From Marinobacter mangrovi (lineage in GTDB: Bacteria; Pseudomonadota; Gammaproteobacteria; Pseudomonadales; Oleiphilaceae), in contig NZ_JAERVO010000008.1 in the NCBI RefSeq assembly GCF_016798325.1, positions 62,001 through 126,000 on the forward strand: a stretch of 64,000 nucleotides of DNA, given 5' to 3'. Each line of letters opens with the position of its first letter. Position 1 is the stretch's first letter. The notes under the pieces are model-generated. The model was not told the origin of the DNA, searched no databases, and worked only from the letters and a program-made list of their open reading frames with translations. This document shows, piece after piece, positions 26,409 through 36,264 of the stretch. The position numbers were made by a program, and so were the translations under genes.

Positions 26409-27529
26409 TAATCGCCCTGGATCGACAGCTTGTCGACGGTGGATGACAGCTTGTCTGAACCGGCGGCATCAGCCCCCAGCTTGATCATCAGGCGCAGATC
26501 GTTGGCCGAATCGGCATGTGCCAGGGCGTCCTCATAGGTGATCGCCCCTTCCGCATACAGCCGATACAGCGCCTGGTCGAAGGTCTGCATGCCGGACTCG
26601 TTGGATTTGGCCATCAGCTCCTTGAGCTTGTGCACCTCACCTTTGCGGATCAGGTCCTGTGCCAGCGGGGAGTTGATCAGCACCTCGATGACCGCCCGGC
26701 GCCCCTTACCGTCCGGCGTCGGGATCAATTGCTGGGCAATGATGGCCTTGAGGTTCAACGACAGGTCCATCCAGATCTGGTTTTGCTGTTCCGGACTGAA
26801 GAACTGGATAATCCGGTCCAGCGCCTGGTTGGCGTTGTTGGCGTGCAGGGTGGCCAGACACAGGTGACCGGTTTCCGCGAACTGGACGGCGTACTCCATG
26901 GTCTGCTTGGTCCGCACCTCCCCGATCAGGATCACGTCCGGTGCCTGACGCAGGGTATTCTTCAGGGCCACTTCGAAACTCTCCGTATCGATCCCCACCT
27001 CGCGCTGGGTGACGATGCAGCCCTGATGCTGGTGGACGAATTCGATCGGATCCTCGATGGAAATGATGTGCCCGCGGGAATTGCGGTTGCGGTGACCGAT
27101 CATGGCCGCCAGCGAGGTGGACTTACCGGTGCCGGTCGCCCCCACGAAGATGATCAGCCCCCGCTTGGTCATCGCCAGGTCCTTGATGACGTCCGGCAGG
27201 GACAGGTCGTCGATCTGCGGAATCTTCACCTCGATCCGCCGCAGCACCATGCCGCAGAGGTTACGCTGGAAGAAAGCACTGACCCGGAAACGCCCGATGC
27301 CCCGCGCGCTGATGGCGAAGTTGCACTCGTGAGTCTCCTCGAACTCGGCGCGCTGCTTGTCGTTCATCGCGCCGTAGACCAGCTCGCGGGTCTGCTCCGG
27401 CGTCAACGCGTTCTTGGTCACTGGCAGCACCTTGCCGTTGACCTTCATGCTCGGCGGCACGCCGGCCGTGATAAAAAGGTCCGAACCGCCTTTATCCACC
27501 ATCAACCGCAGCAGTTTTTCAAATTCCAT
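26408..27529 (-). CDS. pilU: Type IV pilus retraction ATPase PilU
   Basis: This 373-residue ATPase of the PilT/VirB11 family has Walker A GATGTGKS (130-137), an Asp box and ISIEDPIEFVHQHQGC. The Walker B/His box region reads DVILIGEVRTKQTMEYAVQFAETGHLCLATLHAN. EVR..QTME and the longer C-terminus mark PilU rather than PilT. PilU works with PilT to power pilus retraction in twitching motility. It is 65 bases downstream of pilT, and the AGGTG before the ATG gives the start. A hairpin at the stop ends the operon. Confidence 0.95.
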   Translation of the reverse strand: MEFEKLLRLMVDKGGSDLFITAGVPPSMKVNGKVLPVTKNALTPEQTRELVYGAMNDKQRAEFEETHECNFAISARGIGRFRVSAFFQRNLCGMVLRRIEVKIPQIDDLSLPDVIKDLAMTKRGLIIFVGATGTGKSTSLAAMIGHRNRNSRGHIISIEDPIEFVHQHQGCIVTQREVGIDTESFEVALKNTLRQAPDVILIGEVRTKQTMEYAVQFAETGHLCLATLHANNANQALDRIIQFFSPEQQNQIWMDLSLNLKAIIAQQLIPTPDGKGRRAVIEVLINSPLAQDLIRKGEVHKLKELMAKSNESGMQTFDQALYRLYAEGAITYEDALAHADSANDLRLMIKLGADAAGSDKLSSTVDKLSIQGD

Positions 27530-27594
27530 GTTTCACCTGTGTCTTCCCGATCCGAATGTTATCGACGCCGCGGCTGGGCACGGCGTCAATCACA

Positions 27595-28629
27595 TCAGAA
27601 ATTGTCCGGCATCTTGGCTTTCGCGCGGGCCGCTTCGCGGGTGATCTGACCTTTCTGCAGCATGCGATGCAAACACTGGTCGAGGGTCTGCATACCCAGG
27701 GAACCACCGGTCTGGATGGCGGAGTACATCTGGGCCACCTTGTCTTCCCGAATCAGGTTCCGGATCGCGGACGTCCCGATCATGATCTCGTGGGCTGCGA
27801 TCCGGCCACCGCCGACTTTCTTCATCAGGGACTGGGAGATGACCGCCTGCAGGGACTCTGAGAGCATCGAACGCACCATGGACTTTTCTTCCGCCGGGAA
27901 TACGTCGACGATCCGGTCGATGGTCTTGGCGGCGGAAGTGGTGTGCAGCGTGCCGAATACCAGGTGACCGGTTTCCGCGGCCGTCAGCGCCAGACGGATG
28001 GTTTCCAGGTCCCGCAGCTCACCCACCAGGATGATGTCCGGGTCTTCCCGCAGGGCCGAACGCAGCGCTTCGTTAAAGCCCAGGGTGTCCCGGTGCACTT
28101 CGCGCTGGTTCACCAGGCATTTCTTGGATTCGTGCACGAATTCGATGGGGTCCTCGATGGTAAGGACGTGCTCGTAGCGGCTGTCATTGATGTAGTCGAG
28201 CATCGCCGCCAGCGTGGTGGACTTACCGGAACCGGTCGGCCCCGTCACCAGCACCAGGCCCCGCGGGACGGAGGAGATGTCCTTGAACACCTGCCCCATG
28301 CCCAGGTCTTCCATGGTCAGGACCTTGGAGGGGATCGTCCGGAAAACAGCACCGGAGCCGCGATTCTGGTTGAAGGCGTTAACCCGGAAACGAGCGACGC
28401 CGGGTACTTCAAACGAGAAGTCGGTCTCGAGGAATTCTTCGTAATCCTTTCGCTGCTTGTCATTCATGATGTCATAGATCAGCGAATGGACTTCTTTGTG
28501 CTCCATCGGGGGCAGGTTGATCCGGCGCACGTCCCCGTCAACGCGGATCATGGGAGGCAGACCGGCGGACAGGTGCAAGTCGGACGCGCCCTGTTTCGCC
28601 GAAAAGGCCAGCAATTCAGTAATATCCAT
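27595..28629 (-). CDS. pilT: Type IV pilus retraction ATPase PilT
   Basis: The start at 28629 gives exactly 344 residues, the usual PilT length, with GAGG upstream; the longer frame adds 120 unsupported residues overlapping the yggS promoter region. Walker A is GPTGSGKS (130-137). Family motifs include LTIEDPIEFVH, DPDIILVGELRDLETI, and the C-terminal AIRNLIRE needed for retraction. PilT forms a hexameric motor at the pilus base in the cytoplasm. The gene is divergent from yggS, the same order as in Pseudomonas aeruginosa. Confidence 0.97.
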   Translation of the reverse strand: MDITELLAFSAKQGASDLHLSAGLPPMIRVDGDVRRINLPPMEHKEVHSLIYDIMNDKQRKDYEEFLETDFSFEVPGVARFRVNAFNQNRGSGAVFRTIPSKVLTMEDLGMGQVFKDISSVPRGLVLVTGPTGSGKSTTLAAMLDYINDSRYEHVLTIEDPIEFVHESKKCLVNQREVHRDTLGFNEALRSALREDPDIILVGELRDLETIRLALTAAETGHLVFGTLHTTSAAKTIDRIVDVFPAEEKSMVRSMLSESLQAVISQSLMKKVGGGRIAAHEIMIGTSAIRNLIREDKVAQMYSAIQTGGSLGMQTLDQCLHRMLQKGQITREAARAKAKMPDNF

Positions 28630-28769
28630 CAGAATTCCTCGGAAGGCTCTTTCTTGGTTCTGTCTGTTCTTCAGGGGTCGTACACCCGGTTCCCGGCCGG
28701 CGGTCTGCGCCTTGTGTCGCGGCACGGAGCAAGCCAGAATGGACGCCAGTTTCGACCAGAGGGTTCCAA

Positions 28770-29468
28770 ATGGGCAGCATAGCAGACAATATGGGGGTCG
28801 TAACCCGACGCATACAAAAAGCAACAATGGCCGCAAACCGGCCTGCTGACAGTGTGCGACTGCTTGCCGTGAGCAAGCGCAAACCCCCGGAAGATCTGCG
28901 TGTTGCGGCCGCTGCCGGCCAGATCGCGTTTGGCGAGAACTACCTCCAGGAAGCGCTGGAGAAGATGGCGGCGCTGGCGGATCTGCCAACTCTGGAGTGG
29001 CACTTCATCGGCCCCATCCAGTCCAACAAGACCCGCGACATTGCGGCGCACTTCGACTGGGTTCACAGCGTCGACCGACTCAAGGTTGCCCGCCGCCTTA
29101 GCGACCAACGCCCTGCTGATCTTGCGCCACTGAACATCTGCCTGCAGGTGAACGTCGACAACGAGGACACCAAGTCCGGTGCGTCCCTGGCAGACATTCC
29201 AGCCCTGGCCGCCGAGGTGCTGACGCTGCCCCACCTGCGCCTTAGGGGCCTGATGGCGATTCCCGATCCGGATCAGCCAGAAGCCGACCTGCGGCAGAGC
29301 TTCCGGGCCCTGGCGGACGCGCTGGCGCAACTGCGCCAGGCGCATCCCGAAGCCCAAGGCCTCGACACGTTGTCCATGGGCATGAGTGGCGATCTGGAGA
29401 CGGCCATCGCCGAAGGCGCCACCCTGGTCCGGGTCGGGACCGCGCTGTTCGGGGCGCGGGAGGCCTGA
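28770..29468 (+). CDS. yggS: PLP homeostasis protein YggS/PLPBP
   Basis: This 232-residue PLP-binding protein has the alanine racemase-like barrel. The PLP lysine lies in LLAVSKRKP; GENYLQEALEK, HFIGPIQSNK and the phosphate-binding LSMGMSGDLETAI match the family. It carries PLP and balances vitamin B6 and amino-acid pools but has no known catalytic activity. AGAGGG lies before the ATG. It heads the yggS-proC-yggT unit, divergent from pilT. Confidence 0.95.
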   Translation: MGSIADNMGVVTRRIQKATMAANRPADSVRLLAVSKRKPPEDLRVAAAAGQIAFGENYLQEALEKMAALADLPTLEWHFIGPIQSNKTRDIAAHFDWVHSVDRLKVARRLSDQRPADLAPLNICLQVNVDNEDTKSGASLADIPALAAEVLTLPHLRLRGLMAIPDPDQPEADLRQSFRALADALAQLRQAHPEAQGLDTLSMGMSGDLETAIAEGATLVRVGTALFGAREA

Positions 29469-29521
29469 CGAACCTGTTATCATTTTTCCAAACCCTTTCA
29501 TCAGACTGACGGAGTGCCAGC

Positions 29522-30358
29522 GTGAGCAAACCCCAGACGATCGCATTCATCGGTGCCGGCAACATGGCAAGCGCCATCATCGGCGGCATGATCGAGAACG
29601 GCTTCAAAGCGGAAAACATCTGGGTCAGCGCCCCGGACGACAGTCACCTGCAAAGTATTCGCAACCGCTTTGGCGTGAGCGTGACCACCGACAATCGCCA
29701 TTGCGCGCAACAGGCGGATCTGATTGTCCTGGCCGTCAAACCGCAGGTCATGCGGCAGGTCTGCCAGAACATTGCCCCGGTGGTGCAGAACACGCGGCCG
29801 CTGATGGTCTCCATCGCCGCCGGCCTGGAGTGCGCCACGCTCGACAGCTGGTTGGGCGGTGGACTGCCAGTGGTTCGCGTCATGCCCAACACACCGTCGC
29901 TGGTGGGCAAGGGATCGGCCGGCCTCTACGCCACCGATGACGTGGGGCAGGAACAACGGGACGCCGTGAGCGCGATTTTCGAAAGCATCGGCGTGGCCGT
30001 CTGGGTCGAGCAGGAAGACCTGCTGCACGCCGTCACCGCCCTTTCCGGCAGTGGACCGGCCTATTTCTTCCTGATGCTGGAAGCCCTGGAAGAGGCCGCC
30101 GTGGCCAACGGCCTGGAAGCCACCACAGCCCGCAAGTTGGCCATCCAGACCATGGCCGGCGCGGCGGAAATGGCCGGTCGCGGCCCCGACGAACCGGCCC
30201 AGCTCAAGCGCAATGTCATGTCCCCTGGTGGCACCACCGAGCAGGCGATCAAGACGTTTGAAGACGGCGGCCTGCGCGAACTGGTCACCAAAGCCAGCAC
30301 CGCGGCCTACACCCGTTCCGGTGAAATGGCACGCGAACTCGCCAAAGATGATGAGTAA
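29522..30358 (+). CDS. proC: Pyrroline-5-carboxylate reductase
   Basis: ProC reduces pyrroline-5-carboxylate to proline with NAD(P)H, the last step of proline synthesis. The 278-residue protein has the Rossmann motif FIGAGNMASAIIGG, the VVRVMPNTPSLVGKG segment and the ALSGSGPAYFF and MSPGGTTEQAI signatures of the dimer interface and active site. It starts with GTG, set by a GGAG ribosome-binding site about seven bases upstream. It lies 53 bases after yggS and 62 before yggT. Confidence 0.96.
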   Translation: MSKPQTIAFIGAGNMASAIIGGMIENGFKAENIWVSAPDDSHLQSIRNRFGVSVTTDNRHCAQQADLIVLAVKPQVMRQVCQNIAPVVQNTRPLMVSIAAGLECATLDSWLGGGLPVVRVMPNTPSLVGKGSAGLYATDDVGQEQRDAVSAIFESIGVAVWVEQEDLLHAVTALSGSGPAYFFLMLEALEEAAVANGLEATTARKLAIQTMAGAAEMAGRGPDEPAQLKRNVMSPGGTTEQAIKTFEDGGLRELVTKASTAAYTRSGEMARELAKDDE

Positions 30359-30420
30359 AGGGTAGAAAAACCCGGACACCGACCGCATTATTGACGCCGA
30401 ACCCGAGTACGGAGCCCAAC

Positions 30421-31005
30421 ATGCTGGCGCAGATTGTGATTGCGACGTTACAGATCATTTCCACGTTCTACCTGACCATAGTCCTGCTGCGTTTCCTACT
30501 GCAGCTGGCACGGGCGGATTTCTACAATCCGATCAGCCAGTTCGTGGTCAAGGCCACCAACCCGCCGCTGCGCCCGTTGCGCAAGGTGATTCCCGGCTGG
30601 GGCGGCGTCGACGGTGCCGCTCTGGTGTTGGCGATCCTGATCCAGATGCTGACCTTCTTCCTGATCCTGATCACGCTCAGCGGCGGCGTGCCGGCCTTCA
30701 ACCCGCTGACGCTGGTGGCCTGGTCCGTGGTCACGGTGCTGGGCCTGATCGTGAAGATCTACTTCTGGTCCGTGCTGGCCATCGTGATCATCAGCTGGAT
30801 CGCGCCCGGCAGCCCCCATCCGGCGATTCAGCTCATCGGCCAGCTGACCGAGCCGGTCATGCGCCCGGTGCGCAACCTGATGCCCGCCGTCGGTGGCCTG
30901 GATCTGTCGCCCATCGTGGTGTTCCTGATCCTCAACGTGGTTTCGATCGTGATTGAATACATGGCCCGAGGCGTGGGCCTGGGGCACATCGGCGTCGCCC
31001 TGTAA
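30421..31005 (+). CDS. yggT: YggT family membrane protein
   Basis: The 194-residue protein consists of two repeats of the YGGT domain. Each has a hydrophobic helix pair and an amphipathic NPP.RP.R segment (NPPLRPLRKVIPGWGGVD, then TEPVMRPVRNLMPAVGGLD). It is an inner-membrane protein with a conserved position behind proC, linked in some bacteria to osmotic-shock tolerance or cell-division-related processes. Its biochemical role is unknown. It ends the operon, with a strong hairpin downstream. Confidence 0.93.
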   Translation: MLAQIVIATLQIISTFYLTIVLLRFLLQLARADFYNPISQFVVKATNPPLRPLRKVIPGWGGVDGAALVLAILIQMLTFFLILITLSGGVPAFNPLTLVAWSVVTVLGLIVKIYFWSVLAIVIISWIAPGSPHPAIQLIGQLTEPVMRPVRNLMPAVGGLDLSPIVVFLILNVVSIVIEYMARGVGLGHIGVAL

Positions 31006-31032
31006 TCCCCGACAGCGTCCCACTTCACGCCA

Positions 31033-31064
31033 GGCCTGCGACCACCCGGTCGCAGGCCCCACTT
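31033..31064 (+). terminator. Terminator after yggT
   Basis: GGCCTGCGACC (31033-31043) pairs with GGTCGCAGGCC (31048-31058) around a four-base loop. A CCACTTTT tail follows. The strong 11-bp stem makes it a likely terminator despite the short T-run. Confidence 0.7.
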
Positions 31065-31328
31065 TTACAAAATGACGCAAATCTATACATGGCGAAACGC
31101 ATCGCCAGTTGGCTGATTTTTCAAAGTTTCTTCAAAGCCCGCCGATAACCCGACTGGAATCAGGTGCTTGAGACGGTCATACGTCACAGAGAGACCTTTT
31201 CCGGTGGCCTACCATAGCTACAATATCCGGAATGATTCGTGCGCCGACGTCCGGCAAAAAAACGGGGGCTGTTTCGCTGACGAGCGGACACCCGAGAAGA
31301 ACAGCACACGCGCAAATAGGCTAGCCCC
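31065..31328. other. Spacer before the dynamin-like gene
   Basis: This ~260-base stretch has no supported gene. A 60-codon frame at 31168 has no family resemblance. The promoter of the dynamin-like gene must lie here, but I could not pick a reliable -35/-10 pair. Confidence 0.4.
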
Positions 31329-33293
31329 ATGCATGCAACTGGAAGCTTGACCCACCAGGTGGAGGCCTACCACACCTGGAAGAAGGAACTGATCCGCCAG
31401 ATCTCCCGCTACCGCCTCTGGCTGCAGGACAACGACCTGTTCTCCGAAGACGTCAGCCAGCGGATACGCCGGGGACTGGAACTGCTGATCGAGGACGAGC
31501 TGACCATTGCCTTCGTCGGCGAATATTCCCGCGGCAAGACCGAACTCATCAACGCCCTGTTTTTCTCGGAGTACGGCCAGCGCATCCTGCCGTCCCAGGC
31601 CGGCCGGACCACCATGTGCCCGACCGAGCTGTTCTACGACCGCACCGAGGGCAAGGACTACCTGCTCCTGCTGCCGATCGAGACCCGTCGTGAAGACCTG
31701 TCACTGCAGCAGCTGCGCAAGCGGACCGACCGCTGGCAGCGCTACGACCTGGACGCCAGCGATCCGACAGTCATGCGTGAGGTGCTGGCTGAAGTGGCCC
31801 GGGTGAAGAGCGTTACACCGGCGGAAGCCCGCGATCTCGGCTTCCAGGAAAGCATGCTGGAGAACGACCGCAACAACCCCGGCCACGTCCTGGTCCCGGC
31901 TTGGCGTAACGCGCAGATCAGTTTCCGCCACCCGCTGTTCGAGCGCGGCCTGCGCATCCTCGATACCCCGGGCCTGAACGCCCTGGGCTCGGAGCCGGAA
32001 CTGACCATCAGCATGCTGCCCAGCGCCCACGCGGTCATCTTCCTGCTCAGCGCCGATACCGGCGTCACTGCCAGCGACATGACCGTCTGGAAAGAACACA
32101 TCACAACGGAAGATGCCGATCACCGCGCCGGCCGCTTCGCTGTACTCAACAAGATCGACGTGCTCTGGGACGACCTACAAGGCCCCGAGCATACCGCTGC
32201 CTCCATCGACCGGGTGCGGGAGTACACCGCCGACCACCTGAACATCCACGCCGCCGATGTGATCCCGGTGTCCGCCAAGCAAGGCCTGCTGGCCCGGGTG
32301 CAGGGTAACGAGGAGCTGCTGGAGCGCAGCGCCCTGCCAGAACTGGAAAAGCTCATCATCCACCGCATCCTGATGCACAAGGAAGAGCTGATCACCCAGA
32401 GCCTGATCAACGACCTGCTGGGCATGCTCCAGAACAGTCAGGCGGCAATGCAGCACCGTCTCGACGCCCTGCGCGAGGAACTGTCGGCCTGCGGGGAGAC
32501 CCACGTGGATCGCGACGCGCTCAAGCGCCTCGCCGACCGGGCCCAACAGGATTACGACTTCTACTACAAGAAGCTGATCACCCTGCGCTCGAGCCGACGC
32601 CTGATGCAGTCCCAGGGCGATATGCTGAAAGACCTGGTGGCCGAAGACCGCTTCGAGGGCCACGTCGAAAAAATTCGCAAGCTGCTCAACAAGAGCTGGA
32701 CGACGGCGGGCATGAGCCGGGCCATGAACCATTTCTTCGAGTTGCTGGAAAACGATTTCAGCAATCTGCTGGCCGAAGGTCACCTGGCGGAGAAGATGGT
32801 GGCGTCCATCTATCGCCGCTACAACGAGGACACCCGCGCCCGACACCTGGAGCCGATCCCGCTGCGTGCCGGCCGTCACGTCATTGCCCTGCGCGAGCTG
32901 CGCAAGAAGGCCGACCGGTTCCGTCGTAATCCCAAGAACATGCTCACCGAGCAAACCCTGCTGATCCGCCGTTTCTTCAACGTGATGGTCAGCGAGGCCC
33001 GCACCCTGCACACCCGCGTCCGCGCGGACGTGGAACGCTGGCCCCAGGAAGCCCTACTGCCAATCATGCAGTACTCCATGGAACAGAAGCAGCTGCTGGA
33101 GCACCAGATCCGTCGGGTACGTGACTCGGTTCGCAATGAGCGCACGCTTAAGGACGAGCGCAAGCGCCTCGAAGAAAGCATCGCCGACTTGAATCGTCAG
33201 CTGGAACTGGCGGACAACATGCACCGTCAGATCCGCAAGCCGGCACCCACGCTGATCCAGCAAAAAGTCGTCAATCTCTCGGGCATTGCCTGA
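31329..33293 (+). CDS. Dynamin-like GTPase
   Basis: The 654-residue protein has an N-terminal helical leader and then a dynamin-type GTPase domain. G1 is GEYSRGKT (64-71), a switch-I threonine candidate lies in GRTTMCPTE, G3 is DTPGL (212-216) and G4 is NKID (274-277). The remaining ~300 residues are helical, with a coiled-coil C-terminus (RVRDSVRNERTLKDERKRLE), like the stalk of bacterial dynamins. Such proteins remodel or tether membranes; some act in envelope stress, vesicle formation or phage defence. No transmembrane helix is evident. It stands alone between yggT and metX, two genes that are much closer in pseudomonads, so it looks inserted. Specific function unknown. Confidence 0.85.
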   Translation: MHATGSLTHQVEAYHTWKKELIRQISRYRLWLQDNDLFSEDVSQRIRRGLELLIEDELTIAFVGEYSRGKTELINALFFSEYGQRILPSQAGRTTMCPTELFYDRTEGKDYLLLLPIETRREDLSLQQLRKRTDRWQRYDLDASDPTVMREVLAEVARVKSVTPAEARDLGFQESMLENDRNNPGHVLVPAWRNAQISFRHPLFERGLRILDTPGLNALGSEPELTISMLPSAHAVIFLLSADTGVTASDMTVWKEHITTEDADHRAGRFAVLNKIDVLWDDLQGPEHTAASIDRVREYTADHLNIHAADVIPVSAKQGLLARVQGNEELLERSALPELEKLIIHRILMHKEELITQSLINDLLGMLQNSQAAMQHRLDALREELSACGETHVDRDALKRLADRAQQDYDFYYKKLITLRSSRRLMQSQGDMLKDLVAEDRFEGHVEKIRKLLNKSWTTAGMSRAMNHFFELLENDFSNLLAEGHLAEKMVASIYRRYNEDTRARHLEPIPLRAGRHVIALRELRKKADRFRRNPKNMLTEQTLLIRRFFNVMVSEARTLHTRVRADVERWPQEALLPIMQYSMEQKQLLEHQIRRVRDSVRNERTLKDERKRLEESIADLNRQLELADNMHRQIRKPAPTLIQQKVVNLSGIA

Positions 33294-33301
33294 TCCGACG
33301 A

Positions 33302-33333
33302 ACGCCGCAGCCGGCAACGGGCTGCGGCGTCTT
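33302..33333 (+). terminator. Hairpin after the dynamin-like gene
   Basis: ACGCCGCAGCC (33302-33312) pairs with GGCTGCGGCGT (33320-33330) around seven bases and is followed by CTT. The stem is strong but the T-run is short. Confidence 0.6.
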
Positions 33334-33425
33334 GCAGCCGTTGCCCCCCACCTTTAAACTGCTTCGCTGGCCGGCCTTTATGCCTCGTTCACCCTGCCGG
33401 CACAGTCCAGGAACCCATTGTATCG

Positions 33426-34574
33426 ATGCCAGATTCGTTACCGCCTGATTCCGTGGGGCTGGTGGAACCCCAGACCCTGCACTTCGATGAGCCGCTGACC
33501 CTCGCCTGCGGGCAGACCCTGCCCCATTACGACCTGGTGGTGGAAACCTATGGCGACCTCAACGCCGACCGATCCAACGCGGTGCTCATCTGTCACGCCC
33601 TGAGCGGTCATCACCACGCGGCGGGTTACCACAGCCTGGAAGAACGCAAACCCGGCTGGTGGGACAGTTGCATCGGTCCCGGCAAACCCATCGATACCAA
33701 CCGCTTCTTCGTCGTCAGCCTGAACAACCTGGGCGGCTGCCACGGCAGCACCGGCCCCATATCCACCAATCCCGACACCGGGCACTGCTACGGCCCGGAT
33801 TTTCCCGTGGTCACCGTCAAGGACTGGGTGGACAGCCAGGCCAAACTGGCCGATCGACTGGGCATCAAACAATGGGCTGCCGTCGTCGGCGGTTCGCTCG
33901 GCGGCATGCAGGCGCTGCAGTGGAGCCTCAGTTATCCCGAGCGACTGCGTCATGCCGTCGTGATTGCGTCCACACCGCGGCTGACAGCCCAGAACATCGC
34001 CTTCAACGAAGTCGCACGCAAGGCCATCACCTCCGATCCGGAGTTCTATGACGGCCGCTACGCCGAACACAACGCGACGCCGCGACGGGGCCTGATGCTG
34101 GCGCGCATGGTGGGACACATCACTTACCTGTCGGACGCCTCGATGGGCGAAAAATTCGGCCGGGAACTGCGCGAGGAGGCCTACAAGTTCGGCTACGACG
34201 CCGAATTCCAGGTGGAGAGTTACCTGCGCTACCAGGGCGAACGCTTCTCCGAGACGTTCGATGCCAACACCTATCTGTTGATGACCCGGGCCCTTGACTA
34301 CTTCGACCCGGCCTACGACTACGATAACGACCTGGCCGCGGCCATGAGCCAGGCCCGGTGCGAATTCCTGGTGCTGTCGTTCAGTACCGACTGGCGTTTC
34401 ACGCCGACCCGCTCCGAGGAACTGGTCAACGCCATGATCGCCGCCCGCCGCAAGGTCAGCTACGCGGAAATCGATGCGCCCTGGGGCCACGATGCCTTCC
34501 TGATCCCGACGCCGCGCTATGAAGACATCTTCACGGCCTACATGGACCGGGTCGCCCGGGAGGTGCAGCAATGA
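33426..34574 (+). CDS. metX: Homoserine O-succinyl/acetyltransferase MetX
   Basis: MetX acylates homoserine as the committed step of methionine synthesis. The 382-residue alpha/beta hydrolase has [12 protein letters not shown] (56-67), the [13 protein letters not shown] segment, the nucleophile Ser157 in [14 protein letters not shown], and the other triad members Asp322 (STDWRFTP) and His355 ([10 protein letters not shown]). In pseudomonads, MetX next to MetW uses succinyl-CoA, so succinyltransferase activity is more likely than acetyltransferase. It overlaps metW by four bases (ATGA), so the two are translationally coupled. Confidence 0.95.
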   Translation: MPDSLPPDSVGLVEPQTLHFDEPLTLACGQTLPHYDLVVETYGDLNADRSNAVLICHALSGHHHAAGYHSLEERKPGWWDSCIGPGKPIDTNRFFVVSLNNLGGCHGSTGPISTNPDTGHCYGPDFPVVTVKDWVDSQAKLADRLGIKQWAAVVGGSLGGMQALQWSLSYPERLRHAVVIASTPRLTAQNIAFNEVARKAITSDPEFYDGRYAEHNATPRRGLMLARMVGHITYLSDASMGEKFGRELREEAYKFGYDAEFQVESYLRYQGERFSETFDANTYLLMTRALDYFDPAYDYDNDLAAAMSQARCEFLVLSFSTDWRFTPTRSEELVNAMIAARRKVSYAEIDAPWGHDAFLIPTPRYEDIFTAYMDRVAREVQQ

Positions 34575-35164
34575 GAGCCGACCTGGAAATCATCGAGAAA
34601 TGGATCCAGCCTGAAAGTCACGTCCTGGACCTGGGCTGTGGTGACGGCACACTGCTGGATTACCTGCAGCGGGAAAAGCAGGCCACCGGGTTTGGCCTGG
34701 AGATCAACCCGGACCACATCACCACCTGCATGGGTCGCGGTGTGAGCGTGATCGAACAGGATCTGGACGTCCAGGGGCTGGGCAATTTCCACGACCAGAG
34801 CTTTGACGTGGTGCTGATGACCCAGGCCCTGCAGGCCGTGCGTCGCCCGGACATCGTGCTGGACGAAATGCTACGGCTGGGCCGGGAATGCATCGTTACC
34901 TTCCCCAACTTCGCTTACTGGCGACTGCGCTGGTATCTGATGCGCCAGGGCCGCATGCCGGAATCCGAGACGCTGCCCTACAAGTGGTACAACACCCCGA
35001 ACATTCACCTGTGCACGTTCAAGGATTTCGAGGCACTCTGCTATCGTAAGAACATCCAGATCATGAACCGCACCGTAGTGGACAGCGAACACCGCTACCG
35101 CTGGTTCAACCGGCTGTGGCCCAACATGCTCGGGCAGATCGCGATCTACCGCATCACCCGCTAG
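34571..35164 (+). CDS. metW: Methionine biosynthesis protein MetW
   Basis: The 197-residue protein is a class I SAM-methyltransferase fold. The SAM-binding glycine loop is [15 protein letters not shown], and [17 protein letters not shown] follows. MetW is required for MetX activity or stability in several proteobacteria; no methyl-transfer reaction is established. The four-base overlap with metX and the conserved order support the call. Downstream is a DUF4426 gene after 26 bases. Confidence 0.95.
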   Translation: MRADLEIIEKWIQPESHVLDLGCGDGTLLDYLQREKQATGFGLEINPDHITTCMGRGVSVIEQDLDVQGLGNFHDQSFDVVLMTQALQAVRRPDIVLDEMLRLGRECIVTFPNFAYWRLRWYLMRQGRMPESETLPYKWYNTPNIHLCTFKDFEALCYRKNIQIMNRTVVDSEHRYRWFNRLWPNMLGQIAIYRITR

Positions 35165-35190
35165 GCCGCATGAACCGCGAGGAGGTCACC

Positions 35191-35649
35191 ATGAACCGAT
35201 ACATGGCCCGTCTTCAGCTGGTACTCGCCCTGTGTGCCGCCCTGCTGCTGGGCAGCGGCGCGGCCCGTGCCGGCCAGTTCGAACAGTTTGGCGACTACCA
35301 GGTGCATTACAGCATCTTCCCCAGCAGCTTCCTCTCGGCGGAGGTCGCCAGCCGCTACGATATCGTGCGCAGCCAGTCCATCGGCATCGTCAACGTCAGC
35401 ATCCTGCGCCTGGGCGAACAGGGCCGGCTGGAGCCGGTCTCCGGCCAGGTGGAGGGTCAGGTGGTCAACGACATCCAGCAGCGGCGCATCCTCGGCTTTC
35501 GGCGCATCAGCGAGGGCGACGCCGTCTACTACATCGCCCAGTTCCCCTTCAGCGAAGGCGAGCTTCTGACCTTTGAGCTGCAAGCCAACGCCCCCGGCGC
35601 GCCCGGCAACATGCCGGTCCGGGTGGCCCAAACCCTGATGAACGATTGA
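35191..35649 (+). CDS. Secreted DUF4426 family protein
   Basis: The 152-residue protein has a signal peptide (MNRYMARLQLVLALCAALLL, cleaved near ARA-GQ). A mature domain follows with FGDYQVHYSIFPSSFL, VASRYDIVRS and VNVSILRL, matching DUF4426, periplasmic proteins of unknown function found in the metX-rdgB region of gammaproteobacteria. GGAGGT lies seven bases before the chosen ATG; the longer frame adds 25 residues from within metW. It is six bases upstream of rdgB, clearly in the same transcript. Confidence 0.82.
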   Translation: MNRYMARLQLVLALCAALLLGSGAARAGQFEQFGDYQVHYSIFPSSFLSAEVASRYDIVRSQSIGIVNVSILRLGEQGRLEPVSGQVEGQVVNDIQQRRILGFRRISEGDAVYYIAQFPFSEGELLTFELQANAPGAPGNMPVRVAQTLMND

Positions 35650-35655
35650 GAGACC

Positions 35656-36264
35656 ATGCCTGAACAGCGACTGGTACTGGCCAGCAACAACGCCGGCAAG
35701 ATCCGCGAACTGAGCGAACTCCTCGCCCCCCTGCATTTCCAGATCGAAGCACAGGGCAGCCTGGGCGTTCCGGAGGCGGAAGAGCCGGCCGTGACCTTTG
35801 TGGAAAACGCCCTGATCAAGGCCCGCAACGCCGCCAGCCATACCGGGCTGCCGGCCCTGGCCGACGATTCCGGGCTGGCGGTGGACGCACTCAGCGGCTC
35901 GCCAGGCGTGCGCTCGGCCCGCTATGCCGGCGACAACGCCACTGACGCCGATAACGTCCGGCACCTGCTGGAAGCCATGGCCGATATCCCGGACGCCGAG
36001 CGCACCGCACAGTTCCACTGCGTGCTCGTGTACCTGCGTCACGCCCAGGATCCGACTCCCCTCATCTGCCACGGCGTCTGGGCCGGTCGCATCCTGACCG
36101 AAACCCGCGGCGAGGGCGGCTTTGGCTACGATCCGGTGTTCTGGGTCCCCGAACGCGGCTGCTCTGCCGCGGAACTGGCACGCAGCGAGAAAAGTCGGAT
36201 CAGTCATCGCGGCAAGGCCCTTGAAGGCCTGCTGGCCAGCCTGCGAGACCGGACGGCCCCATGA
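35656..36264 (+). CDS. rdgB: XTP/dITP diphosphatase RdgB
   Basis: RdgB hydrolyses non-canonical purine nucleotides (dITP, XTP) so they are not built into DNA. The 202-residue protein has the Ham1 signatures: [31 protein letters not shown] (catalytic Asp), [20 protein letters not shown] and [10 protein letters not shown]. It overlaps the hemW start by four bases. Confidence 0.96.
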   Translation: MPEQRLVLASNNAGKIRELSELLAPLHFQIEAQGSLGVPEAEEPAVTFVENALIKARNAASHTGLPALADDSGLAVDALSGSPGVRSARYAGDNATDADNVRHLLEAMADIPDAERTAQFHCVLVYLRHAQDPTPLICHGVWAGRILTETRGEGGFGYDPVFWVPERGCSAAELARSEKSRISHRGKALEGLLASLRDRTAP

